Shown here piece by piece: positions 11,135 to 22,617 of a stretch of 64,000 nt of DNA. The DNA lies in the NCBI GenBank assembly GCA_950295325.1, contig OX485805.1, forward strand, positions 37,683,501 through 37,747,500, in the 5' to 3' direction. Origin of the DNA: Polytrichum commune (lineage: Eukaryota; Streptophyta; Polytrichopsida; Polytrichales; Polytrichaceae). Under the pieces are notes generated by a model that saw only the letters and a list, made by a program, of their open reading frames with translations, was not told the origin of the DNA and made no database searches. A program made the translations under genes and the position numbers. How positions within the stretch are numbered: the stretch's first letter is position 1; each line of letters opens with the position of its first letter.

Positions 11135-13999
11135 TCATTCAACGTGGGTTGCTTCTTCTGCGATCCGAGCAAGGTTGTCTTTTGTAAAAGTTATGTACTT
11201 TTGAGGGATGGACACTGATCCACTATGATTTTTCCGTGGTTTCCATGCTATGAATATGGAATCTGTATCTACCCAAGATGGACCGTGCTCAGAATCCACC
11301 TTCCACCAAAAGTGTTGGTTTGTATCCCAGCCTGTATAATGCCGAACAACATCTTCATTCCGTGCTGTCGGTCGGTAGTACTCTACTTGTATTTGTCGAA
11401 AATGAGGGCTGGAAGATACAAAATTTGGATTGGACAAAGCTCTTGCCACCCACACTGGCTTTGCATATGTCTCATCTCCAGGACGCAAAATGAGCATATA
11501 ACCTTCATGACAATCCACTGCAATGCGGAAAGATGGTGGGGGACGTTGACTAGCAGGCCCAACGTAATGGTCGTCCATATCAAACTCCTCACGAACCTCT
11601 CCATTACTCAAAAGACTAGCCTCCGAAGCTTGTACATCGATACGAGTTTGTGGCCAAAATCTGTGCCTCAAAGTATGAGGGCTATCTTGGTGGAGGTCTG
11701 CCAAGGCCGCACGAACACGTGTCCAATAATGTATCCAACTCCCATAACGATGCCAACATGATCCGCCAACATCCGCTATCTTCAAACTCTCCCAATATTG
11801 AATGAAGCCTGATATACCTTTCAAAATATCCTCCAAATTCTTCATGGCTATTGGCTTGCAAGGCCTAGGCTCTCCATCTGGTAACATGGTCTTCCCATCC
11901 GCATCCACGCACCACACAAGGAGACCCTCTGGCGGGCTCCAGTCTTGTGTCGTGCACAACAACTTGTATTGCATGGTCGGGACACCATCGTCACGCATGT
12001 AGAACCGGAATTGTTGTGCCTTCGTATAGCCAATCAATCGATGAGCTCCGCTTCGAATATACGGTTCTATAAATGCCTTGAAGTCGGGAACCTCCTCGAT
12101 CATATGGGGGATGACGGGAACGTTCTCCAAATCCATGTACGACTTCATCAATAACGGGATTGTAGGAAAATCCTCCTCCCGCAACTTCATGCTCCACCGT
12201 CCAAAAGATGCATCAATATCGTCGTGCGTGTGGCCTACCAATAGGAAGGACACAAAAACCTCCTTGAAAATGCCTTTTGCAACCAACAACGACCAATATG
12301 CAAATACATATCTACTTTTATTGTCCTTGGCACAATTGTCCAATTGGACACGCAAAGTGGGGGACAACTTCTTGGCTATCACGGGTTCACTGGGTGGTTC
12401 GGGCAACGAATGCAAGCATACATCTTTTCCATCCATCACTGCTTCATATAAAGGTGTTGAACCCGTATTTTCAAATAACAATCCTGAAGAATAGGCTGGC
12501 AGTTTCTCTAAATCACGCAAAAGCCTTGCAAATGACCCTATCGTGTGGTTTGAATCTGCTGGATACAAATCAAGAGCATAATGGGCAAACTTGACATCAC
12601 CGTGTCCATGTGCAATCATTCCTACAATGCCAACCCAAAGTGATTAGTATCTATGTATGTCTAAATCGTTTTGAGTGAATCAATGTTCTCAAGTACATCA
12701 CATAATAAAATACAACAATATTTAGGGTATGTCAACATTGTTTCGAAGATCACCTGTAACCGATACAGGCAACTTAAAAAACCCATCCGTGGCCTTGATT
12801 CGTTTTGCAAAACATGGGGAGGCTGTCTTGGCATGGTCCATTTTGTCATGGATGACCGTAAGAACTTCCAAGGGCCTGGAGATGGACAACGCTCTATTTG
12901 TGTAGTAATCATTATGGTGTGCCTCTTGCATGTTTACGTGCTTGAAATAGTTCAATTGATGCACCGCAAACGACTCGGTACCCATCGTGTGTGCATCCCG
13001 AAGGCGCTTCAACTTCTCGCAATTAGAGCACCTTGCAAATTTGTCCCCTCGTCTTTTTGTAATGTATTCGCTGAAGTTTGCTTTCTTGATTGCACTCAAT
13101 TTTGACGATGAAATTGGCTCCAACCCAATCTTCTCCCCAACTGCATTTACATCCAACAATATGTCTTTCCATTTTGTGCCTGTGGGAAGAACTTTCTCCA
13201 CAACCTTTTCACCAGTTGTGAGTGTGCGTGTTTTGTGCGGCATTGCATCGGCAAGTGGGACAATTATGGTTGCTAGAGTGGCCGTTGCTTGCCTTGTTGC
13301 TTCCCTAGGTTTCTTTAAACCCACGTTCCCATGGTGACGGGACCAGCGGCCTTCCTTGGCATAAGCAGCTTGTCTATAAAAGTCCGCTTTCGACACACCA
13401 TGAATGGTGTACCATGCCTTGCAACACACGTCTATGCTCTCAATGGTGATGACCTTGCGACCCGCCCCATTCACATGTATCGCCCTATGCACATCAAGTT
13501 TTTTGGTGGATCTTAGACGGAAATCACCAAGCCACATTTCTTCGCGGATGGCCAACAATTTATCCCGGGGAAACAATTGGCAACAACGATGCACACAACA
13601 ATCCTTTGTGGCAACTTCTCTAATGGACTCCTCCCCGAGCAACCTTTGACGTTTACAATCAGTTGCAGACGGAGTAGGACGTGCCAATGTATCGTATTTT
13701 CTTTGACCCTTGGGTGGCCGCATGTTTGATTGCTGCTCTTTTTGGATTTGCAAGTGTCGTTGCTCATGTTCACACAAGGAAACACCATCAATCGTGACAT
13801 TCCTCAATGGCCACCTCCGGAGGGAGAACCTATGAGTGGGATCCACCTCGGAATGAACGAGCGACTCCAATATGACAACCCCAACGTCCTCGGTGCCAAG
13901 CGGGTTTTCATCAATGCAATCTTGTGGATGGGTGTTGCGACAAATCCCCTCCGCCACAACAACTCCACTGTCATTAAGAAGTACCACCTCCAAATTCAC
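11135..13999 (-). CDS. DUF7869/HTHDDID-type protein, probably transposon-derived
   Basis: Two minus-strand exons: 13999-12754 and 12621-11135, joined by a GT-AG intron of 132 bp (donor at GTTACAG|GTGATC, acceptor TTGTAG|GAATG). The junction gives VTG-MIAHGHGD in frame. The product is about 910 residues. Visible blocks include a Cys/His-rich stretch (TKDCCVHRCCQLFPR), LADAMPHKTRTL, a CxxC (ARCSNCEKL), HDKMDHAKTASPCF, GHGDVKFAHYALDL, then LDNCAKDNKSRYVFAYWSLL and VGHTHDDIDASFGRW. The last two resemble the acidic motifs of RNase H-like transposases. From memory this matches proteins annotated DUF7869, abundant in several plant genomes and usually flanked by repeats. The true start is uncertain: a 73-residue acidic frame just upstream (14217-13996) appears joined by a 1-nt frameshift. 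No TIRs were found. Confidence 0.7.
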
Positions 14000-14217
14000 C
14001 CATGAAGCCCTTGAGAGTCCCGTACATTCAGCAATGGGACATTGTGGTACGAAGGCGAAGGTAAATCCAAATGATCTTCATCTGCACTGTCAGCCAAAGT
14101 ATCCTCCCCGACAATGTCTATCTCATCCTCAGATGCAGATGGCCAAGTGGCCATATCTTCAAATGACCAATCCCCTCTTTCACTAAACCCATTCATTCTG
14201 CCTACACACATGAACAT
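13996..14217 (-). pseudogene. probable N-terminus of the DUF7869-type gene, out of frame
   Basis: A 73-residue acidic frame beginning MFMCVGRMNGFSERGDW and rich in Asp/Glu ends exactly where the large downstream frame begins (LHG-stop against VNLEVVLLNDSG). One inserted base would fuse them. No GT-AG intron fits the short overlap. Either this allele carries a frameshift or the downstream ORF starts elsewhere. Confidence 0.45.
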
Positions 14218-14409
14218 TGAACCTTATCAAGAAACCACAAAATTGTAGATTCCAATCGAATAATACAAAAACCATCTTATATAAACAATATTGCAAATAC
14301 ACAGTGTTCATACATGTTCATATGAATGCTATGCCATTGGCTTTGTAAAGGTTTGGGTTGGCCAGTGGACACACTATCATTTAGAGCCCATCCACACGGT
14401 GGGTTTGGG

Positions 14410-15471
14410 TTTGGGTCGACCTACCCAAACCTTGTGGCACGATGGGATCATGGTCATCCAGACTCCATCCAAACAGTGGGGATAAATTGGGTCGAGCGAC
14501 CCAAACCTTTTCGCAAGATGGGTTCAGGCTCATAACAAAGAGCACCCACACAGTGGGGATGGATTGGGTAGACCGTCCCAAATTATGTAAGGGCAATGGG
14601 ATGTGTCAAACCTAGTACATGCCCACTGTGGGATAAGGTTTGGGTCGACCGACCCAAACCTTATAGGGCAGGATGGGCTCAAAGTCCACCCTAGTACATG
14701 CCTCACGTGGGGGTGGGTTTGGGTCGACCGACCCAAACCTTGAGGGGTAAGATGGACTCCGTGTCCACCCTAGTACCTGCCTCATGAGGGTATAGGTTTG
14801 GGTCGACCGACCCAAACCTTGAGGGGCAGGATGGACTCCGTGTCCACCCTAGTACCTGCCTCATGAGCGTATAGGTTTGGGTCGACCGACCCAAACCTTG
14901 AGGGCCTGGATGGGCTCCTTGTCCACTCTAGACCCTGCCTCACGAGGGGATAGGTTTGGGTCGACCGACCCAAACCTTGAGGGCCAGGATGGGTTCCTTG
15001 TCCACTCTAGACCCTGCCTCACGAGGGGATAGGTTTGGGTCGACCGACCCAAACCTTGAGGGCCAGGATGGGCTCCTTGTCCACTCTAGACCCTGCCTCA
15101 CGAGGGGATAGGTTTGGGTCGACCGACCCAAACTTTGAGGGGCAGGATGGACTCCGTGTCCACCCTAGTACCTGCCTCATGAGAGTAAAGGTTTGGGTCG
15201 ACCGACCCAAACCTTGAGGGGCAAGATGGACTCCGTGTCCACCATAGTACCTGCCTCAGGAGGGTATAGGTTTGGGTCGACCGACCCAAACCTTGAGGGC
15301 CAGGATGGGTTCCTTGTCCACTCTAGTACCTGCCTTACGAGGGGATAGGTTTGGATCAGGCTGAAATCGCCCACACTAGTGGAGGGGTTTGGGTCGACCG
15401 ACCCAAACCTGATCAGGGTCAGGCTGAAACCCGCCCACAGTAGCGGAGGGGTTTGGGTCGACCGACCCAAA
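14410..15471. repeat. tandem array of a 79-bp unit with a 20-bp palindrome core
   Basis: Each unit carries TTTGGGTCGACCGACCCAAA. Exact copies start at 14639, 14718, 14797, 14876, 14955, 15034, 15113, 15192, 15271, 15388 and 15452. The spacing is exactly 79 bp from 14639 to 15271, and the inter-palindrome sequence (CTTGAGGGGCAGGATGG.., CCTGCCTCATGAGGG) is also conserved. Degenerate copies lie at 14410, 14486 and 14563, and a broken one near 15350. All exact copies share the centre AC. The array begins about 190 bp beyond the 5' end of the DUF7869-type gene. Small open frames over it only reflect the period. Confidence 0.95.
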
Positions 15472-15474
15472 CCT

Positions 15475-16150
15475 GATAAGAGTCACGCTAAAACCCTCAA
15501 AATCCGGCGGATAATGCGGCGGATAATCCGTAATGTGTTGTTTTTAAGCTCATTGCAAAGTTCACGGTGGGCTTCCATGCTGTGGGTAGGTGCTCATGAA
15601 CTTGCATGCTGTGGATAAGTGCTAATGAACGGCAGCATGCACGAACCTTGAAGTATAGCTCCGACTAAGAGTTCTCTCTACGAATTCAAGAGTGGGAGAA
15701 GAGCAAAAAAGGACAGACTTTTGGGGGGTGCGTCCCTTTATACTATCCACCTCCGTTTCTCGGACTTCCTCATTGGATGCCTTTCCCGCCTTGTTCTCCT
15801 GCAGAGGTTATTTCAAACCTCCTGACATAATTCCCCGTTTTTTTTTTATAGTAGAAAATGCGCATCTTTCAATGCCCCTCTGATACCCCAGCCGTCATAT
15901 GACTTAGTCTATGATATTTTTTTATTTTTTTTTGTCTTGTGTGGATATGACATACGCCGTTGGGAGGAAGGGTGGCGGCCACATTAATTTTTTCAAGTGT
16001 CATGACGGTATATTTTAACAAATATTTTAACTCCATTCAATGCTTTCAAGTGTAAACCTATTTAGGTGGGGTTTGGGCCATTTGGAGGCTGCAATTATGA
16101 AAGGGTTTCCAAGGCTTGAGGCCATTGTCGTGATGAATAAAATTATTTAT
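15475..16150. other. spacer between the palindrome array and the telomere-like block
   Basis: Mixed-composition sequence containing GGCGGATAAT direct repeats at about 15504-15530 and homopolymer T tracts. No gene signal. Confidence 0.4.
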
Positions 16151-16156
16151 TTGTCT

Positions 16157-16177
16157 CCCCTAAACCCTAAACCCTAG
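16157..16177 (-). repeat. interstitial telomere-like repeat, CCCTAAA orientation
   Basis: About three units of the plant telomere repeat, reading CCCTAAACCCTAAACCCTA on the plus strand. Confidence 0.85.
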
Positions 16178-16197
16178 AACATTGCTCTATTATCTCG

Positions 16198-16325
16198 CAT
16201 GCAAGTGTGGCAATGAGGAACGTATGTGGACGTTGTTAAAGGGATACTAACTACCAATGTCGTTTTTTAGTTCAATCTGTTAATGATATTTGAATCCATC
16301 TTGAAGTTCACTTCAAGTTTACTAA
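16198..16325 (+). repeat. diverged direct repeat, copy 1
   Basis: Starts GCAAGTGTGGCAATGAGGAA and shares with 17407-17540 the ordered blocks TGTGGCAATG, CTATGTG-like, TTTTTAGTTCA and CATCTTGAAGT-like. Flanking position around the foldback suggests an old duplication or decayed terminal repeats. Confidence 0.5.
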
Positions 16326-16429
16326 TGTGTGGCCTTCGTGGCTCTTCGTGGCGCCAACCATCAAATGACATTGCTAATTCCGTGATGAAATAACTACACA
16401 AAATATGGGGTGTGTGTTTCATTATATTT

Positions 16430-16995
16430 AGTGTTGTTACCACCCTACTATGCTCAACATTAATTTTTAAATCTTTGACAATTACTGTTACACATAAATG
16501 TGTCGCTTACCTTCTACTTTCACGTATATTTTTTCTTTTCACATCCTTCCTAACACTAATTGCAAACATGTAAATTCCACATATTACCATAGATGATACT
16601 TATTGTGAGAGTTTACATTTTATGTCACTGACTTTCATATGGTTATTGATATTTAGTGCATGCGCTTGTATATAGGGTATCAAACACTAGATATCATATT
16701 TTGTGTAGTTGGGTTTAGGAGTTTAGTTCATAACATATTTAGAGTTTGATACACTAAATACGAACGCATCTACTCAATACTAATACCACTATGAAAGTAA
16801 GTAACATCAAACATTGTAAATTCAAACACTCAATATTATCTATGGTAATATGTTGAAGTTACATGTTTGAATATAGTGTTAGTAAGGATATGGAAAAAAA
16901 ATGATAAAGAAAGATCTCCAATATATCTTCCAATATCCTATAACAATATTTGTCAAAAAAATTAAAATTATTGTTGATGGGGGTAGACTGTCTCA
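16430..16995. repeat. ~560-bp foldback (long imperfect inverted repeat)
   Basis: The left arm from about 16435 to 16700 is repeated in inverse complement from about 16995 back to 16725. Matching landmarks include AACATGTAA, CATATTACCATAGAT, GACTTTCATA/TACTTTCATA, TTTAGTG and GTATCAAAC. The central loop lies near 16710. The arms have diverged but pair through most of their length. It looks like a foldback transposon or MITE; no coding content. Confidence 0.75.
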
Positions 16996-17406
16996 TTTTA
17001 TGTGCCTATGACATGCACCATTGGGAAGAAAATGATATTTGATAACTGATTTTGAGAACCCATCCTCCACAACTTCACATTGATGCATTGCATACAAATC
17101 AAATTATGTACTTCCAGGATATTACTCTACTTGGACTCAAATATTATGGTTTATTTCAAATAATATCTTGACAATATATGTGGCAACATTATGAAACTTC
17201 ATATAGCTGAAGCCACCAAATACAATTACAGTTTATGTCGTTATGAAGACTTTCACATGAGGACTTATACATTGAAAACAAGGAATTGATCTCATGACAA
17301 ATTTGAATAAATTGGCCAACTTTCAATTTGCAACAATAAAATGAGAAAAGCTTTAAAAGAACATGTGACGTTTGTAATGTGTGCACACAACGTTGATCCA
17401 TTGTCC

Positions 17407-17540
17407 AACATACAAGTGTGGCAATGGATAACCTATGTGAAAGGCATTAATGGGAATTCCATCACGAATAGGACTTTTTAGTTCACTCTTTCAAGGATGT
17501 TTGAAACTATCATGAAGTCCATTTGAAATCTAGTATGAAG
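17407..17540 (+). repeat. diverged direct repeat, copy 2
   Basis: Partner of 16198-16325 in the same orientation, beginning ATACAAGTGTGGCAATGGAT and continuing through CTTTTTAGTTCACTCTTTCA and ATCATGAAGTCCA. Confidence 0.5.
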
Positions 17541-17733
17541 ATCATATATACTATAATCAAGTTATTATACTCTTCTTTTTAGACAGACATTGTTATAACT
17601 TAATATTGGTTGACATGATCGTGAGCACATATGATTAGGATGTTGTCAAGACAATATACATTTGTATTGGAAACTACAAGCACTAAGGCCCTGTCATTTA
17701 ACCTTATGTGCCATTCATTTAAGGCTTGCGGTG

Positions 17734-17760
17734 TTTAGGGTTTAGGGTTTAGGGTTTAGG
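17734..17760 (+). repeat. interstitial telomere-like repeat, TTTAGGG orientation
   Basis: Nearly four perfect TTTAGGG units on the plus strand, opposite in orientation to the block at 16157-16177. Confidence 0.9.
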
Positions 17761-18290
17761 TTGGAGGGATCATCGAACATCAAGCTTAATGCTTACATGG
17801 CTTCATATGATGTTGAACTCCATGGGGTTGCAGTAGATAAATTTGTAATCTTTGTGTATCTCCCATGTACTTCAAATGTCAACTTCTATGTACTGATATA
17901 AATGTTGAATTTAATGCTACTTGGGTGGGTAATATCCATTGTAGGCTAGAGCCTTATCTTCTACGAACTTGGGTTATAGAAATTACAATAGAGAGCACTT
18001 AGTCTAAACCCTTGACCATGTAAATTGTCACCATATTTTAATTGTTGCACCGTGCAATTGCATTTGAGGATTGCAATATACTTATGAAATACTCCTCTTA
18101 GACTTTGTATCGCTCTCATCTTACTCCATATGACTACAATATTCAAATACTAAAACAAATAATGGATTCATTCTATGATGTAAGCAATTCCAACGCGGGA
18201 CCATTGAATTGAACACCATTAAAATCAGAGTTGGTGATGGTGTTAATTTTGTGCAATACCTTAGGCTATGTTGCTTTTCGATTTTTGGGC

Positions 18291-18314
18291 TAAGCCGCTA
18301 TAGATAGCGGCTTA
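18291..18314. repeat. perfect hairpin with 11-bp arms at the edge of a GC-rich block
   Basis: TAAGCCGCTAT, then AG, then ATAGCGGCTTA. It begins a GC-rich stretch (18290-18500) that lies about 1 kb upstream of the first inferred splice donor of the ParB/methylase-like locus and could be part of its promoter. Confidence 0.6.
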
Positions 18315-18660
18315 GAAGGCCGGGGCCGGGCTTCGGCGGGCAGGAGGCCGGGTGGCCGCTAGGCGCCAAGTGTGCACCCCAGAAGCCTCAGGTAGCCACC
18401 ATCACCAATAAGGTGTTGACACATGGCAGGGTGGTTGCCCGCGAGGCTTGTGAGCCGTAGATGGGCTCGGGGCGCTCCCATGGCCCAGATTGGGTCCCAT
18501 GGCGACCCTTCGCTTTGTCTATTTAACTCCCTCCGTGCCAAGCTCCCTCCTTTCTCTCCCTCATTTCTCACCTTGTCGTGAAGCGGCGCCTCCGCCTAAC
18601 GCCGCTTCCCACATTCTCTCTCTCATTCCTTTCCACCTCTCTGATTCTTGTAACCCTCTT

Positions 18661-19108
18661 CTCTCATTCTCTCTTCTTCTTGTAAGGGTTTAGGAGTGAT
18701 TGTAGAGTGTGTTTACGGGTTGGGGAAGTGTTTTTGTGTAGAAATATGCGCATTGAGTGATTTCAGGGTGTGTATGTTGTTTAGGAGTGTTGTTTTGTTT
18801 AAAAATACAAGCATTGAGTGATTTCAGAGTGTGTTTGTTGGTTAGGACTGGAAGCGGCGCCTTTCGACTTACACTCATTCTCTCATTCTCTCATTCTCTC
18901 ATACTCTCATTCTCTCATTCTTCTCGCCGTCTCTCATTCTCTCTTCTTCTTGTAAGGGTTTAGGAGTGATTGTAGTAGGGTAGTGTTTTTGTGTAAAAGC
19001 ATCCGCATTGAATGATTTCATAGTGTGTTTGTTGTTTAGGAGTGTTGTTTTGTTTAAAAATACGAGCATTGAGTGATTTCAGAGTGTGTTTGTTGGTTAG
19101 GAGTGTGT
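18661..19108 (+). repeat. duplicated ~185-bp leader segment
   Basis: The segment beginning CTCTCATTCTCTCTTCTTCT at 18661 is repeated at 18931. Both copies continue through TTGTAAGGGTTTAGGAGTGA, GCATTGAGTGATTTCA and GTTTGTTGGTTAGGA. The CT-rich start suggests 5' UTR or promoter sequence of the gene whose 5' splice site is inferred at 19311. Confidence 0.7.
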
Positions 19109-19311
19109 TTTTGTTTTAAAGTGCGCCCTTGTAGTGATTTCAGAGTGTTTTTGTTGTTTTGAAGTGTGTGTGAGTTGTTTGTGAAATCTAGTGAGTGGAA
19201 TTTTAGTGAATGTTAGTGATATCTGAGTGTTCAGGTGTAATCTGATTCTAAGAATCAGATTCGCAAAACCTATTCGCAAAACAGCATCAGATTGGCAGAG
19301 CTTGCATCAAG

Positions 19312-19940
19312 GTAACTTATCTCACTCAACATAACCTGCTTCTTAGCCTTTAGGGTCTTCATGCATATACAATGCATAAGCATTGTATATGCAGCGTAAA
19401 ACATTATGGGTGAATATTGAAACACTACGGTTTTGGTAGACGCCCGAAACCTCTATATAAAACCCCAAACCCATAAAGAATTAACTGGGCAGCTAGTTTG
19501 GGTCGCTCGACCGAAACTCTGCAGCTGGTTTGGGTCGAACGACCCAAACTCTGCAACCTATAAATCCAATATCCCAAAATAAACATCCTTCCCACCATCA
19601 ACAAGAAATTATATTCAAATGGCTATAATTTGAAATCGTCTGATATTTGTTGGCATGTCCACATACGTCCAGCGCGGCCCTAGAATGTCACCAAAAATTG
19701 CTCTCCTGTTGGATAATTTGACCACTACACAATATTCAATATATTCATATTCTTAAGACCCGAACTCTACCAATAATTCTTATACGATTAGGCTATTCGA
19801 GGCTTGGGTTTGGGTCGGTCGACCCAAACCTATTCATGATGGCCAGTAGAGCACCCTTCAATTTGCACTGATGTTCAATCCAAGTTGAAAAACTTTGGGT
19901 CGATCGACCTAAACTAACAATTTTGTTTCTGGACTTACAG
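19312..19940 (+). other. inferred 5'-UTR intron with four palindromes
   Basis: The donor is CATCAAG|GTAACTTA and the acceptor CTGGACTTACAG|ATG, so the coding start coincides with the first base of the next exon. Palindromes lie at 19497 (centre CT, one arm mismatch), 19529 (AA), 19809 (GT) and 19894 (AT, one mismatch). The splice sites are read by eye and not confirmed by transcripts. Confidence 0.55.
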
Positions 19941-21071
19941 ATGGCCACTAAAAAGAGACCTGGAGAGAGGTGGTTCATGCTCGCCCCAGACCACCTTTGG
20001 GAGGAGTACGAAACTCCACAGGACGACTCATACGTCCCAAAGGACGGGATCGTTCTTACGTGGTCCGTTCAGGTTGTGAAAGCCTCCCAGTACAAGCTCT
20101 TGTTCGTGGTGAAAGTGGGGACCCACGAGCAACACACCTGGGCAACGCTGACGGGATGGGAGGTTGCTTCCGTCCAAACTCTCGGGGAGCACGTTGACGT
20201 TATTCTAGAGAACTCTGCAGTGCAGAACGTGCATATGTTCATGCACCAATTCTCCGAGGCTTTCGACCCCCTATACGCCAAGGAGACGTGCGTTGACCCG
20301 GAGATAATAAAACCGGAGACCATCTTCATAGATGGCACTGTATCGAACACCAAGGTCGCTAGCAGGTTTACAAAACTGAAACAAGCGATCACGGTTTTGA
20401 ATAAAGCATTGCAAAGCAAACCAAAAACGCAACAGCCTGTCAGGCGGAAGGCCAAGACAGAAGAAAGAGCAGGTTCCTCCAGACCCCAATCTGTAAGGAT
20501 TCCGCTGGCGGTTCCGGCAGATTCTAGAAGACTGAGCACTACCTCGACTCCGGCTGACAGCGAGACGCCAACTCCTTCAGGAAGCCGGTGGACGACCCCG
20601 TCCGGAAGCCGGCAGACGACCCCGTCGAAAAGGGCAAGGGAGTCATCAGTCATGACCACCGAGCCAGTTTTGCCAGAGTTGCGGATGCCCAAGCCTGGTC
20701 AAGAGGTTGATGCTGGGGAAATTCAGAAAATCAACGACAATTTTGAGACGAAATGCCTCCATTGCTTCTTCATGGGCAGGGACTTCAAGTTCGAGGTGAA
20801 CATTGCACAATGTCACCTTGCGCCACCTGAAAAGTGTGTCCGAGCCAAGGAGGATGCCTATGTCGACTGGATGGTCGCTCAAATCTTGGGCGGGCAGTTC
20901 AAGGACGACAAGCAGACAATTGTCGTGATGCCCCAGGGGCTAAAAATAATGCCTACGGCTGATATGTGGCCGGCGATTTCTAAAGGAGATTTCTGGCTGA
21001 TTGACGGCCAGCACAGTGTCGAGGCCTCCAAAAAAATCCAGCTGATGACTGAATGGGACGACCCCAACAAC

Positions 21072-21074
21072 TAG
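21072..21074 (+). other. in-frame TAG in the ParB-like region
   Basis: The frame reads WDDPNN-stop-KEKLKVWKALVVW and stays open afterwards to the splice donor at 21290. A TGG to TAG change is the simplest origin. Confidence 0.8.
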
Positions 21075-21290
21075 AAGGAGAAGCTGAAGGTATGGAAGGC
21101 ACTGGTGGTTTGGTCGGACAACGAGACCGTCCTCAGTGACATCTCCAGGTTTTTCAACATGGGAAATAAAAAGAGGGCGTATCAGGCATCCTGGATTAGG
21201 AATATAATGGCCTCGAGGGATGTGTGGGAGTTCTATGGCAGGCCTCCCAAGGAAAGGGAGAATGCAAAAGACAAGAACCCAAAATGGGAG

Positions 21291-21606
21291 GTGAGTAAGT
21301 TTGGGTCGATCGACCCATACTCTTGTATTGTTTTATTTTCTTCGCAAGTTTTGTAGTTTGGGTCGATCGACCCAAACTCTTGGATTGTCTTATAGTCTTC
21401 ATCAGTTTTAAAGTTTGGGTCGATCGACCCAAACTCTTAGATTGTCTTATAGTCTTCATCAGATTTAAAGTTTGGGTCGATCGACCCAAACTCTTAGATT
21501 GTCTTATAGTCTTCATCAGATTTAAAGTTTGGGTCGATCGACCCAAACTGCTGTTCCATTTTTTCATGATGTGTTCTCTAACATATGTTCTTGACTTCAT
21601 GTACAG
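21291..21606 (+). repeat. intron made largely of five 57-bp palindrome units
   Basis: Palindromes TTTGGGTCGATCGACCCAAA start at 21300 (one mismatch), 21357, 21414, 21471 and 21528, exactly 57 bp apart. The donor GGGAG|GTGAGT and acceptor TGTACAG|GACTTC flank them in phase 0. The first palindrome begins 10 bases into the intron. Confidence 0.9.
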
Positions 21607-22617
21607 GACTTCAAATACCAGATGATCAATAAATTCTCCTCTATTGACAACGCTAGCCACAAGCAAAAAAAATATAACGAGCTAAGAGGAGAAATCTATT
21701 TGATCACAGCGTCCGACTCCGTGTGGACAAAATGGAAGACTGTCTTCGAAAAACACGAGACGGGAGACTTCATCGATTCCGACACCGGCATTTTGTACAA
21801 CCAGACTACGCGCTTCAAGCAAATGAAGCCACTGGTGAGGGAGTTCTTCAGAGTTCTTCAAGATCTCTCGGAGACAGAGGTGGGAAAGGCGGCGTCCCAC
21901 ATCCTCCACATGCAGCCGACGGCGAAGAGATGCTGGGTTCACCCGAAGATCGTCTTCACGAAGCCTAAGATGTTCGTCCCTTCATGCTACACCTTGAAGG
22001 AATGGACGAAGAACAGGAAGAAAAAGACGACCATCGTCCAAGAGCTGCACAAGCTGGTGCCCGAGAAGAAGCTCATCGTGGACGGAGAGGTTGACGAGGC
22101 GCACTGGAGGGTATTCAAAGCCGAGAACAAGTTCACCAGTGCGTCCATGGCGGCACTCATGAGGGAGGCGGGAGACGACTTCCTCAGGTCCAAGTTCGTG
22201 AAGGGTGGGAGGAACCGGGCGCTTCCCGAACACTCCGCGCGTGCCTTCTCCAACTTTATAAAGGAGAAGAAGATCGTCAGGTTCGAGGGCGAAGCTCACT
22301 TCAACTTGGTCTCCCTCGAGCCTTTAAAGATCCAAGGTTGGCCGGGCTCTGATGCTAGGAAGGCGATCATGACTGCAGCCGGGGACCGCTTCCCCTTCGG
22401 AATGATAGACTTCAGGAACATTCCTGGAGCGTCATTCGAGGGGACAATGAGCACCCCGTTTTACGAGCCGTTCTTCACCAAGTTCGTGGACTACGCCAGC
22501 CCCAAATTCAGGGAGGTCGACGTCTGGTTTTGGATTGTCGAGGACAGGAGGGCGGAGCAGGTGTACGAGATCGTGCGTAAATTGCAACCAGAGTACGCCG
22601 TCTCAAAATCTCATTAC

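Noticed and set aside
14381..15470. Series of ~63-residue minus-strand ORFs starting MGRSTQT
   Set aside because: They recur exactly every 79 bp and merely translate the tandem array; no start context or independent coding signal.
14639..15471. CRISPR-like appearance of the regularly spaced repeats
   Set aside because: The spacers are as conserved as the repeats and the context is a plant nuclear genome; this is a tandem satellite.
20069..20692. 207-residue minus-strand ORF opposite the first coding exon
   Set aside because: It mirrors the codon bias of the plus-strand frame and has no splice or motif support.
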